Source: a virus. From it: DNA of 28,569 bases. Position numbers and translations under genes: made by a program. The stretch spans positions 1-28,569 of the IMG/VR virus record IMGVR_UViG_3300028394_000255; one strand, 5' to 3'. Below, one piece after another: positions 1 through 6,084 of this stretch (positions within the stretch are counted from its first letter, which is position 1; every line of letters begins with the position of its first letter). The notes under the pieces were generated by a model that saw nothing but the letters and a program-made list of their open reading frames with translations, made no database searches and was not told the DNA's origin.

Positions 1-492
1 ACCCTTCTTCAAATCCCTCTCAACCAACTCCGTCATCCACTGCGCTGGCACCAACTTTGTCGCACTAATCTCCCACCAGTGATTGTTGATGATCATTGCC
101 TGCCACTTGGTCAACTCACCCCAGGTCACCGACCTTAACTGCGCCTCACTGTTGGCACTCACAATCACCGTCGAGCCAATCCTTGTGGTCAGCATCCACA
201 AAATCAACCAACTTACCAACGCCGACTTGCCAATACCGCGACCGCTAGACACCGCCAGCCTTAACGCATCCATGTCCAGCGCACCCTGATTGGCCTTGAT
301 GTGGCTCGTGATCTGGCGCAGCACATCGCGCTGCCAGCCCCTTGGCCCCTTAAATTTAGCCAGCGGCGTGTTTTCCTTGCCCCAAGGAAATGCAAAAAAA
401 ACAAAGGCTTCCGGATCATCCTTTAACTTGGATGACCACAGTTGCGTCATGAGCGTTTGTTCTTCTTCAGCGGAAAATTTGGGTTTTTGCAT
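1..492 (-). CDS. terL: Terminase large subunit (N-terminal part, cut by window edge)
   Basis: This is the ATPase/nuclease motor that packages phage DNA into proheads. Only the first 164 codons are visible; the frame is still open at base 1. An aromatic-rich region (FAFPWG, residues about 33-38) is followed by the Walker A-type sequence SSGRGIGKSALVSW near residues 86-99. Then comes a strand with VIVSANSEAQLRSVTWGEL, a pattern common in TerL ATPase domains of the Terminase_6/GpA type. The start ATG (490-492) has AAGGAAT upstream, overlapping the stop of the preceding XF1762-family gene, so the two are probably co-translated. The nuclease domain lies outside the window. An 18-bp copy of its start region recurs at 947-964. 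Confidence 0.93.
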   Translation of the reverse strand, partial: MQKPKFSAEEEQTLMTQLWSSKLKDDPEAFVFFAFPWGKENTPLAKFKGPRGWQRDVLRQITSHIKANQGALDMDALRLAVSSGRGIGKSALVSWLILWMLTTRIGSTVIVSANSEAQLRSVTWGELTKWQAMIINNHWWEISATKLVPAQWMTELVERDLKKG

Positions 493-494
493 AA
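477..494. repeat. 18-bp direct repeat, copy 1 (terL start)
   Basis: The 18 bases reading ATTTGGGTTTTTGCATAA on the plus strand contain, on the minus strand, the start codon and first codons of terL (MQKPK). An identical copy lies at 947-964. The pair brackets the XF1762-family gene almost exactly. Confidence 0.9.
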
Positions 495-501
495 TTATTC
501 C

Positions 502-948
502 TTAAGCAGCTTCCCAAAGAAGTTTCTGCCCTCTAAGCAATTCATCCGTATCAATCCTTGGCCTGCTTTTGCAATTCCAATTGCCACCACCGCGCTCACC
601 CACGCAAGTCCAACCCGACGCCTTAAGACTAGCGCCGCCCTCTGCTGGCAACGTGTAGGTGATTAGTTTCTTATAACCCAATGCCTTAGCCGCACGCCAT
701 GCCGCGCCATACAGCATAGAGCAAGCGTTTTTGGTTCCGTCGGTGCAACAACGGTTTACCTCTAAAACCCAACCGTTGTCCAGATGCCTAGAAACCGGTC
801 TGCCAACAATTGCAACGCCAACAATTTTATCGCCGTCGCTTACGGCAATTGAAAACTTATGCCCAACCATAGGCTTATGGTGCCGATGATATATCTGCAC
901 AAAGGCATTAGATTCCTCTAATGTAATCGGCGTTATTGATAGAGGCAT
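502..948 (-). CDS. XF1762-family protein, GNAT-like fold
   Basis: This 148-residue protein begins MPLSITPITLEE and contains YHRHHKPMVGHKFSIAV, then a VVxVAIVGRPVSR-like strand, EVNRCCTDGT, and NACSMLYGAAWRAAKALGY. That is the layout of the phage and prophage family named after Xylella XF1762. The family is thought to share the GNAT acetyltransferase fold; its substrate is not known. I chose the ATG at 946-948 because longer frames enter a GC-rich non-coding leader and lose family similarity. No convincing Shine-Dalgarno sequence precedes it: the leader is AAAAACCCAA behind a T-rich tract. The stop overlaps the terL ribosome-binding site. It sits between direct repeats, which suggests later insertion in front of terL. 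The family call is fairly firm, the function is not. Confidence 0.8.
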   Translation of the reverse strand: MPLSITPITLEESNAFVQIYHRHHKPMVGHKFSIAVSDGDKIVGVAIVGRPVSRHLDNGWVLEVNRCCTDGTKNACSMLYGAAWRAAKALGYKKLITYTLPAEGGASLKASGWTCVGERGGGNWNCKSRPRIDTDELLRGQKLLWEAA

Positions 949-964
949 TTGGGTTTTTGCATAA
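947..964. repeat. 18-bp direct repeat, copy 2 (upstream of XF1762-family gene)
   Basis: This is an exact second copy of the terL start region. Read leftward it gives ATG CAA AAA CCC AAA and then runs out of frame into a stop after nine codons (962 to 933), so it is a decoy start overlapping the start of the XF1762-family gene. Confidence 0.9.
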
Positions 965-1221
965 AAAATAAAAAAAATTGGCGTGACCCCTCCGTCACCG
1001 TGACCGGTCGCCGTCGGCCCTACCCGGCCCTTGCCTTGCCGATTCGGTTTTTGCCTTGCGTCTAGGTTAACACGACGACGCGCCAAGACGACGCAAGCGC
1101 ATGGACGACTGATCGTCAATAGGGGTTTACCCTGCGACAGTGTGTCGCATTGGCGTGGTCGGGCGATGTTGGCACAGTGTGATCAAGCGCCAGGTGGCGT
1201 GTTAACAAAGGAGCAACGCAA
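965..1221. other. Divergent intergenic region between XF1762/terL and the rightward micro-gene island
   Basis: No convincing gene is seen here. A leftward T-rich tract (961-979) follows a weak GTGAC/GTCAC stem (983-987 with 994-998). GTCAC-C-GTGAC (994-1004) and GACCGGTC (1002-1009) are palindromes, and TTGCCTTGC occurs twice (about 1031 and 1051). A stronger palindrome lies at 1133-1149. I could not find a sigma70 promoter with good -35 and -10 elements in either direction. The GC-rich palindromes suggest regulator binding or a phage-specific promoter (inference). Confidence 0.5.
1133..1149. promoter_or_regulatory. Perfect 7-bp inverted repeat, candidate operator
   Basis: TGCGACA and TGTCGCA are perfect inverted arms around a 3-base centre GTG. 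The site lies 72 bases upstream of the first gene of the rightward island. Its size and symmetry suit a dimeric repressor. There is no T-tract on either side, so it is not an intrinsic terminator. Confidence 0.5.
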
Positions 1222-1476
1222 ATGGATTGGATTCGCATCAAGAACGACGTAAACGGCAACCCTCGCTGGGTTTGTCACTGGCTGACGCTTGAGTCTAAGC
1301 CCGACTACAGTCTTACGTTATCTGAGCGTTACGCTCGCGCTTTACAGCTAGCCAAAACAATTGGGGGGCGCAAATTCCACAACAAACAATACGGTGGCGG
1401 GATTGTTTTCCAGTGCTACGGGCCAAACGATATTCAGCCCTATATTGATCTAGTCAAATCGCGGGCGGCAGCATGA
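1222..1476 (+). CDS. Small uncharacterised phage protein (84 aa)
   Basis: This is the first gene of the rightward island between terL and terS. AAAGGAG lies 8 bases before the ATG. The protein is soluble, basic and aromatic, beginning MDWIRIKNDVNGNPRWVCHW, with GGRKFHNKQYGGGIVFQCYG in the second half. Short proteins of this look occur in phage early regions, but I assign no function. It overlaps the next gene by ATGA (1473-1476), which indicates translational coupling. Confidence 0.8.
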   Translation: MDWIRIKNDVNGNPRWVCHWLTLESKPDYSLTLSERYARALQLAKTIGGRKFHNKQYGGGIVFQCYGPNDIQPYIDLVKSRAAA

Positions 1477-1682
1477 ACCACTACACTGAACAATTTGAGC
1501 GTTATTCAGACGCAACCCTTGCATTTACACTAGCAGACTGCTACGAAACCTTGCATATCGGCGCTGGCGTCCATGGCAACGCATACGTTGCAAAGCTTTG
1601 GTCGCAGATTGATGCCATCTACGATATCCAAAACCGTCGCCGCAAGAAACCCAAAGCAAAAAAGCCCAGTCATGAAGCTTGA
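1473..1682 (+). CDS. Small uncharacterised protein (69 aa)
   Basis: This is the second island gene, coupled to the previous one through ATGA. It has an acidic/aromatic N-terminal half (FERYSDATLAFTLADCYETLHIG) and ends in a strongly basic tail (RRRKKPKAKKP, about residues 54-64). The tail suggests contact with nucleic acid or membrane lipid (inference). There is no recognised domain. Its last codons overlap the start of the next, membrane-peptide gene. Confidence 0.75.
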   Translation: MNHYTEQFERYSDATLAFTLADCYETLHIGAGVHGNAYVAKLWSQIDAIYDIQNRRRKKPKAKKPSHEA

Positions 1683-1758
1683 AAACTACCTTGATCTCGC
1701 ACTCGCACTCTTTATCGTCGTTGCGTCAGTCATCTTGATTGACGCCATTTGCAAGTAA
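1672..1758 (+). CDS. 28-aa single-pass membrane peptide
   Basis: The ATG at 1672 lies inside the end of the preceding gene. It opens a 28-codon frame beginning MKLENYLDLALALF, followed by IVVASVILIDAI, one clear hydrophobic helix of about 18-20 residues with a short basic end (CK). The overlap with a real gene and the tight packing of the island favour a true gene. Roles such as superinfection exclusion or lysis timing are possible, but nothing in the sequence decides between them. Confidence 0.6.
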   Translation: MKLENYLDLALALFIVVASVILIDAICK

Positions 1759-1772
1759 CCCAGGGGAACAAA

Positions 1773-1931
1773 ATGATCATTTCACGCAAATACGCCAAAG
1801 CATTAATTCGCGCCGGACGAGCCCGTCGGGTTGGCGAGTGTATTGGCGACGATGGCGGGCTGTACGCAATCATCGTCCGATTTGACAGGCAACGTGTCGA
1901 TCACTATGAGCTAAAACGGATTGGTGACTGA
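1773..1931 (+). CDS. Small basic protein (52 aa)
   Basis: The start ATG at 1773 is preceded by CAGGGGA, a good ribosome-binding site; an upstream in-frame TTG (1749) has none. The product begins MIISRKYAKALIRAGRARRV and ends VDHYELKRIGD. It has a basic helical N-terminus and a beta-rich C-terminus. Proteins of this kind are found in many phages without a known role. The stop TGA overlaps the ATG of the next tiny gene (1931). Confidence 0.75.
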   Translation: MIISRKYAKALIRAGRARRVGECIGDDGGLYAIIVRFDRQRVDHYELKRIGD

Positions 1932-1990
1932 TGGGGATACTAGTCGCGGCGCTCGTCGCCGCCCTGATCTGCATCATTCTCGATCTTTAA
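1931..1990 (+). CDS. 19-aa hydrophobic peptide
   Basis: A TGATG overlap with the preceding gene starts a 19-codon frame, MGILVAALVAALICIILDL, which is almost entirely hydrophobic and of transmembrane-helix length. Its stop (1988-1990) touches the first base pairs of the island's terminator, so the frame fits exactly between gene and terminator. The coding claim rests on overlap, hydrophobicity and position only. Confidence 0.45.
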   Translation: MGILVAALVAALICIILDL

Positions 1991-2485
1991 ACCCGCTTCG
2001 GCGGGTTTTTTTACGGCCGGGCTCGGATCATTCGTTAGCTGCAAGGGCTCGTCAACCTCCACGATCTCGGCTTCGATCACGCGCTGCGCCGCTTCCTCAA
2101 GCGCTTGCGTGATGCTGATCTGACCGCTAATCTCGATCACCTTGGGTTGTTCAGCCCAGCGCATCTGGGTCTTAGTCCACCAAATCAGGCTCGCCACATC
2201 GCCGGCCATTGCCTTTTGATACAGCGTGCTGCCGATGCCCATTGAAGCTTTGGCGCGGCCGCGTTGGATTTCCTCAAGCAGATATTTGCGCATCGTGTGA
2301 ATGTCAATGCCATCACCGATCAGCGGCGCGATGTGATGTTCAGCCACTCCCCACATCGCGAGCTTCTCAGCAAGCTCCCTATCCTTTTCTGAGGGCACAA
2401 ACGCAGGCCTACCCGAACCGGGTTGCGGCCCACCTCTCTTACCCTTTTCTTGAATGGATTTTCCTTTTTCCATCATTTCCAGCAC
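1940..2485 (-). CDS. terS: Terminase small subunit
   Basis: This 181-residue protein would recognise the packaging site and load DNA on TerL. After a basic start comes GGPQPGSGRPAFVPSEKDRE, then a helical region (LAEKLAMWGVAEHHIAPLIG, IDIHTMRKYLLEEIQRGRAKA). This is typical of an HTH DNA-binding domain in small terminases. It continues with GSTLYQKAMAGDVASLIWWTKTQMRW and an acidic C-terminus (about residues 125-181). The longest frame starts at a GTG (2483-2485) just after AGGGAG; ATGs three and four codons inside are alternatives. Its 3' end overlaps the terminator of the opposing island. TerS and TerL are usually adjacent; here about 1.4 kb separates them. Confidence 0.82.
   Translation of the reverse strand: MLEMMEKGKSIQEKGKRGGPQPGSGRPAFVPSEKDRELAEKLAMWGVAEHHIAPLIGDGIDIHTMRKYLLEEIQRGRAKASMGIGSTLYQKAMAGDVASLIWWTKTQMRWAEQPKVIEISGQISITQALEEAAQRVIEAEIVEVDEPLQLTNDPSPAVKKPAEAGLKIENDADQGGDERRD
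1989..2012 (+). terminator. Intrinsic terminator of the rightward island
   Basis: An 8-bp stem AAACCCGC/GCGGGTTT closes a TTCG tetraloop and is followed by T to base 2012. It ends rightward transcription. It lies within the 3' coding region of the opposing terS gene, where the complement reads KKPAEAGLK. Confidence 0.92.
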
Positions 2486-2534
2486 TTTCTCCCTAGGATG
2501 AAATCTTTAACGTAAAATCGTCCCGCATCGAAAA

Positions 2535-2643
2535 CGTAGCAACGTAGCACTCTAAAGAGTGTGCTACGTTTTGCTACGTTTTTTCTCGCCTTTGCCACAA
2601 CGTAGCAGCTACGCAATGCTACGCTATGCTACGTTTTGCTACG
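2535..2643. repeat. GCTACG repeat array (nine copies), candidate origin or packaging site
   Basis: GCTACG starts at 2563, 2573, 2608, 2618, 2628 and 2638; its complement CGTAGC starts at 2535, 2543 and 2601. Four copies (2608-2643) are spaced exactly 10 bp apart, as are 2563/2573. The first four copies form an imperfect dyad around TCTAAAGA, and 2601-2613 is a palindrome CGTAGC-A-GCTACG. The last copy contains the stop codon of the primase/helicase gene. The density and helical phasing look like protein-binding iterons. Its place between a replication gene and terS fits either an origin or a TerS recognition site. Confidence 0.85.
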
Positions 2644-4525
2644 CTAATTTTGCCCTCATAAGATCATCTGCAAACGATCCCTCTATGACGGCAAAACCCT
2701 TGTCTAGCTTTCCCACAATTTTAGCGTCCAGCAGATCACGCACAATTGACCCTTCCCTACCCGATGGTTTGAGCAATTGGTCTGCGTTTTTCTCGCTGGT
2801 GCCGTTTTCGATCATAAACGCCCGCAGATCGTCTCGGGCAATATAAGGCTGATCGTCACGCACCTCGGCCTTGCCGCAACCAAACCACGCACGCTTGAAA
2901 AACTTTTTGTGATCGTCCAGTTTGCTCCCTTTGGGTTGAGGCATCCTTAGATCGCCGTCCACGAAAAATGAGAACACGGCGCCATCAATCGGCAAACCAT
3001 CCTCGTCCACCCAACCGAGGCTAACCGGCTCAAGCCAACCATATCGCTCCGCTGGCTCTGGCGAGTCTTTCATCTTCGTGCAGCTAACCTTGATCTCATT
3101 CTTTTCGCCTGACACTAGGATGCTCGCGTCAAGCGCCCCGCGCCACGCGCTAGAACCTCTTGCACGCTGTTTTGACTCGCTACTGTGGCCCAGGTGGTGC
3201 ACAAGCATACTCGTCGCGCCTAGAGCCGTTGAGACGATATTGCAGGCATTGATCATGGCGCGGGTATCTTTGGCGCTGTTCTCATCGCCGCTCATATGGT
3301 TATTGAGGGTGTCAATGATCACCAACACCACGGTCTCGCCCGTCATCTCACGCACTGCCGCGATGATCCTAGCTGCAGCGCCGGGGCTATCCAGATCAAT
3401 CGCCTTGTTGCTGATCAACAGATTGTCCAACTGTTTTATGCCATGCTTAGCGCACCAGGCCGCGATCCGCTGGCGCATCCCGTAATTACCCTCTCCTGCC
3501 AGATAAACCACAATGCCTGGCTTGGTCTTGATCCCCTGCCACATCATGGCGCTGGCAATCGAACAGGCCATGTCAAGCGCCACAAAGGTTTTGCCCACGC
3601 CGGACTCGCCATAGATCATGCAAGTCCCATACGCTGGCAACCATCCCTTTATAACCCACGGGAGCGGGGCTGGTTGACCCAGGAAGCTCGTTGCGCGGGT
3701 GAGGTAATAATCAGATGTGGCCTGACTCTGATAATTGCTTAGAATCGCTTCTGCGGCCTCGTCGCCAAGTGCGGTGCTTGCCGCCACATCGTGATCTGGC
3801 TCGTACCTTGCGACGGATCGGGCGATCTGGGCAATTTCGCTGCTGGGCAATGGGATTTCGCAACGTGTTTCATTTGCAATACTGATTGCGGCCAAGATTT
3901 CGGCCTCGGACATCCCAAAATTACGCATGGACCCGGCAAGGCTAGTCAGCCCTGCGTTGCGGTTGCCTTTGATCAGATCGCCGTTGGTGGCGCTTTTGGT
4001 CTTGCGCTGACTGAGATGCGGCAGCCAGTTTAATGGGATGCTGCCAGGTGCGATGCCGTCAAATGGGTCGCTGCTGGCCTCCCATTCGTATGCTTTGCCT
4101 TCTACACTACTGGGGTGCGCCACAAAATATCGGCCATCGGACAGTAGATCAATGCCCTCGCGCAGCTTGCATGAGCGAATCCCTGACTGGTATGCGGCAA
4201 TATAGTGCTGCCCACCGCCTGCGGTGAGGGCCATCGCGCAATCTGGCGGTGAGCCATGCTCTGCAATCCAGCCCTGCCAACTTGTGTCGCCACCGTTGCG
4301 CGGGTCAATGTCAAACACCACAATGCCTGACTTTTCCCCTGCCGCAATGCCAATGTTGAAGTTGGGATTTTGGCCCCACCATGCTTTGATCTGCTCGGCA
4401 TCTGTTGTGGCGTCATGCACCCCATGCGCTGTGGCAGGGGTCTTGCCGTTGGGCACCACAGGCAGAACGTGCCAGCCCCAACTGGCGTAGGCCAAGGCTG
4501 CGTCAATCTTGCTCGTGGTCTGCAC
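2639..4525 (-). CDS. Primase-polymerase / RepA-type helicase fusion
   Basis: This 628-residue replication protein has an N-terminal Prim-Pol domain (about 1-180). It includes WGWHVLPVVPNGKTP, the acidic pair in VVFDIDPRNGGD (D72, D74) and GGGQHYI with the conserved His. A C-terminal RecA-like ATPase of the AAA_25/RepA type follows, with Walker A GESGVGKT (about 304-311), Walker B VVLVIIDT (about 398-405) and SMLVHHLGHS. It would make primers and unwind DNA at replication forks. The start is GTG (4523-4525), with AAGGAG 7 bases ahead, overlapping the end of cro. It is therefore read from the cro promoter. The stop lies in the GCTACG array. Confidence 0.9.
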   Translation of the reverse strand: MQTTSKIDAALAYASWGWHVLPVVPNGKTPATAHGVHDATTDAEQIKAWWGQNPNFNIGIAAGEKSGIVVFDIDPRNGGDTSWQGWIAEHGSPPDCAMALTAGGGQHYIAAYQSGIRSCKLREGIDLLSDGRYFVAHPSSVEGKAYEWEASSDPFDGIAPGSIPLNWLPHLSQRKTKSATNGDLIKGNRNAGLTSLAGSMRNFGMSEAEILAAISIANETRCEIPLPSSEIAQIARSVARYEPDHDVAASTALGDEAAEAILSNYQSQATSDYYLTRATSFLGQPAPLPWVIKGWLPAYGTCMIYGESGVGKTFVALDMACSIASAMMWQGIKTKPGIVVYLAGEGNYGMRQRIAAWCAKHGIKQLDNLLISNKAIDLDSPGAAARIIAAVREMTGETVVLVIIDTLNNHMSGDENSAKDTRAMINACNIVSTALGATSMLVHHLGHSSESKQRARGSSAWRGALDASILVSGEKNEIKVSCTKMKDSPEPAERYGWLEPVSLGWVDEDGLPIDGAVFSFFVDGDLRMPQPKGSKLDDHKKFFKRAWFGCGKAEVRDDQPYIARDDLRAFMIENGTSEKNADQLLKPSGREGSIVRDLLDAKIVGKLDKGFAVIEGSFADDLMRAKLA

Positions 4526-4676
4526 GCAGCGCTCCTTCCGTCTTAACTTGTAGTTCGTACTGACGGGCGATCGGCGGCCTCTCTCCCCACTTGTAAATCA
4601 CCTGCGGCCAGATGCCAAGGGCATCGGCGAGCTTTTTTAAGCCCCCGAAATGCTTGATTGCTTCGTCTGTTGTCAC
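4503..4676 (-). CDS. cro: Cro-like repressor
   Basis: This 57-residue protein has a GTG start (4674-4676) preceded by AGAGAGGAAAAA. The sequence VTTDEAIKHFGGLKKLADAL, then GIWPQVIYKWGERPPIARQYELQ, has the length and helix-turn-helix pattern of lambdoid Cro proteins. Its recognition helix is around WPQVIYKW and an RPPIA turn follows. It would bind operators in the adjacent 4698-4737 region and repress one or both overlapping promoters. It is the first gene of the leftward operon and overlaps the start of the primase/helicase gene. No CI partner gene is visible in the window. Confidence 0.88.
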   Translation of the reverse strand: MTTDEAIKHFGGLKKLADALGIWPQVIYKWGERPPIARQYELQVKTEGALRADHEQD

Positions 4677-4697
4677 TTTTTCCTCTCTGTGCGAAAT

Positions 4698-4728
4698 AAC
4701 CTGTTGACATCCTAAAACGAAACGGGTT
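4698..4728. promoter_or_regulatory. Imperfect inverted repeat around the -35/-10 elements, candidate Cro operator
   Basis: AACCTGTT (4698-4705) and AACGGGTT (4721-4728) match in 7 of 8 positions as inverted arms. They flank the promoter core on both sides. The position suits control of both promoters by Cro. Confidence 0.4.
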
Positions 4729-4733
4729 AAGAT
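4704..4733 (+). promoter_or_regulatory. Rightward early promoter
   Basis: A perfect -35 TTGACA (4704-4709) and -10 TAAGAT (4728-4733) are separated by 18 bases. It faces the early operon starting at 4789 and overlaps the leftward cro promoter almost completely. Confidence 0.75.
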
Positions 4734-4737
4734 GCAA
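4709..4737 (-). promoter_or_regulatory. Leftward sigma70-like promoter for cro
   Basis: On the minus strand TTGCAT (4737-4732) and TAGGAT (4714-4709) are separated by 17 bases. Initiation near 4702 would give a short leader carrying the AGAGAGG site ahead of the cro GTG. Confidence 0.6.
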
Positions 4738-4788
4738 ACACTGCACGAACCGATGGCCGGACGGTGCGGTAATCAGGAGCAACAACAC

Positions 4789-5034
4789 ATGGTTAGGTTA
4801 GATGTCAGCGACGCAACGACGGTGCGATTAACGCGCTTGCGAGAGCTAAAAAAATTGCCCGGCAAAAAGGCAACCAGCATCTTAGAAATCAAAATATTTA
4901 CAAAGCACATGGAAAATCAATTTATACAACAACAAGAAACGCTAACGATTCTTGTACGGTCAGATGGGAAGGTTCCGGTTTTTACGAATGACGTAAAAAC
5001 TTATGACTTAAAGACTTGGAATGGTGAAGAATGA
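4789..5034 (+). CDS. First early-operon gene, unknown (81 aa)
   Basis: The ATG at 4789 follows CAGGAG at a spacing of 9-10 bases, downstream of the TTGACA promoter; an upstream in-frame ATG (4732) would start inside the -10 element and is rejected. The product begins MVRLDVSDATTVRLTRLREL with a basic KKLPGKK, then a helix-rich middle and a beta-like C-terminus (TLTILVRSDGKVPVFTNDV). Its position directly behind the early promoter suggests an early regulator or host-takeover protein (inference). It overlaps the next gene by ATGA. Confidence 0.78.
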   Translation: MVRLDVSDATTVRLTRLRELKKLPGKKATSILEIKIFTKHMENQFIQQQETLTILVRSDGKVPVFTNDVKTYDLKTWNGEE

Positions 5035-5279
5035 AACCAAACCTAGCTAAACGCATTGAGCGCGTCGGCGAATACCACCCCGACTGGGTTGAGTCACTCG
5101 CCGAGAACCGCGCCACGGAGCAGTACCGCTGCGGTCGCAAAGAGTATTACTTTTTCGAGGATCACTCGGTGCTAGTGCATGAGCGCTGTTGCTGGTACAC
5201 CGACACGGTGGGCCAGGCGTACCGCGATATTGAGGATTATTTTGCGGAAGATAACTTCGCAAGGGAGATGTTCGCATGA
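5031..5279 (+). CDS. Unknown acidic protein (82 aa)
   Basis: This gene is coupled to the preceding one through ATGA. It is rich in aromatic and charged residues, with three Cys (RCGRKEYYFF, HERCCWYTDT) and an acidic C-terminal helix (YRDIEDYFAEDNFAREMFA). No known family is recognised. The end again overlaps the next start by ATGA (5276-5279). Confidence 0.75.
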   Translation: MKPNLAKRIERVGEYHPDWVESLAENRATEQYRCGRKEYYFFEDHSVLVHERCCWYTDTVGQAYRDIEDYFAEDNFAREMFA

Positions 5280-5401
5280 AGCATACGACAGAGGGCATGG
5301 ATCGGTTTCGTAAGGAATTGCGAGACGCATCATGGGTTGAGAATTTCATCATAGTCTTGGTTGGCGCGGCCTACGCTGCCGTGCTGTACTTTTTTCTTTA
5401 G
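5276..5401 (+). CDS. 41-aa membrane protein with C-terminal helix
   Basis: An ATGA overlap opens this frame. It has a charged N-terminus (MKHTTEGMDRFRKELRDAS) followed by WVENFIIVLVGAAYAAVLYFFL, one hydrophobic helix of about 20 residues at the very end. It resembles a tail-anchored single-pass protein. Start and stop fit the packed operon; the next gene follows after a 10-base gap with its own AGGAGAG site. The function is unknown. Confidence 0.68.
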   Translation: MKHTTEGMDRFRKELRDASWVENFIIVLVGAAYAAVLYFFL

Positions 5402-5411
5402 GAGAGTGTAG

Positions 5412-6083
5412 ATGGCTATCAAATTAAGACATACCGGCGAGGCGGGTGCCTTGACCGTGAAGTTGTTGGTGTATGGGCAAGCAGGGGCGGGCAAGACCAG
5501 CCTTATCCCTACCCTTCCCAACCCGGTAATCCTTTCTGCGGAGGGTGGCCTGCTCAGTATTGCGGACACCAACTTGCCGTTTATCGAGGTCGCCAGTATG
5601 GATGACTTGCGTGAGGCATATCAGTGGCTCACCAAGTCTGCCGAGGCGCAGGCTTTTGAATCGGTGGCGCTGGACAGTATCAGCGAGATTGCTGAGGTGG
5701 TTTTGAACACGGAAAAGAAAACCACAAAAGACCCACGCCAAGCCTATGGCGCAATGCAAGAGCAGATGGCCGACATCATCAGAGGGTTTAGGGACTTGCC
5801 CGGCAAGCACGTTTACATGAGCGCCAAACTGGAAAAGACTCAGGACGAAATGGGCCGGGTGCTATATGCCCCATCCATGCCTGGCAACAAGACGGGCCAA
5901 AGTCTGCCGTACTTCTTTGACGAGGTGCTGGCCTTGCGCGTGGAGAAGGACTCCGAGGGCAATGCTCGCCGCGCCCTGATGTGCGACTCAGATGGCCTTT
6001 GGCTTGCCAAGGATCGATCCGGCAAGTTGCAGGTTTGGGAGGACGCCGATTTGGGTGTGATCATCAAGAAGATTGGGGGTTGA
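5412..6083 (+). CDS. Sak4-like RecA-fold ATPase (AAA_24)
   Basis: This 223-residue single-domain ATPase has Walker A GQAGAGKT (residues 22-29), a following acidic site in PVILSAEGG (39-46) and Walker B-like VALDS (85-89). YMSAKLEKTQDE lies in the C-terminal half. This matches the phage nucleotide-binding family AAA_24, which includes Sak4, a RecA-like annealing protein that works with a phage ssDNA-binding protein. AGGAGAG precedes the ATG. The DUF669-type protein and nucleases downstream support a recombination role. It acts on ssDNA in the cytoplasm. Confidence 0.85.
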   Translation: MAIKLRHTGEAGALTVKLLVYGQAGAGKTSLIPTLPNPVILSAEGGLLSIADTNLPFIEVASMDDLREAYQWLTKSAEAQAFESVALDSISEIAEVVLNTEKKTTKDPRQAYGAMQEQMADIIRGFRDLPGKHVYMSAKLEKTQDEMGRVLYAPSMPGNKTGQSLPYFFDEVLALRVEKDSEGNARRALMCDSDGLWLAKDRSGKLQVWEDADLGVIIKKIGG

Positions 6084-6084
6084 G

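Noticed and set aside
949-1119. N-terminal extension of the XF1762-family gene
   Set aside because: The extension is basic low-complexity sequence from the GC-rich intergenic region plus a poly-T-coded stretch; family-like sequence begins only at the ATG at 948.
1031-1252. Rightward 73-codon frame
   Set aside because: It overlaps the start of a better supported gene at 1222, has no ribosome-binding site and encodes an Arg/Cys-rich sequence of intergenic type.
2545-2585. Dyad plus T-run as a simple rightward terminator
   Set aside because: The T-run after GCTACG is on the plus strand where no rightward gene precedes it, and the dyad is part of the larger repeat array; a terminator role is possible but not needed.
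2535-2643. CRISPR array
   Set aside because: Repeats are only six bases at 8-10-bp spacing in both orientations with no spacers.
3296-3742. Rightward 148-codon frame inside the primase/helicase gene
   Set aside because: It is antisense to a gene with intact Walker motifs; the translated product resembles no protein family.
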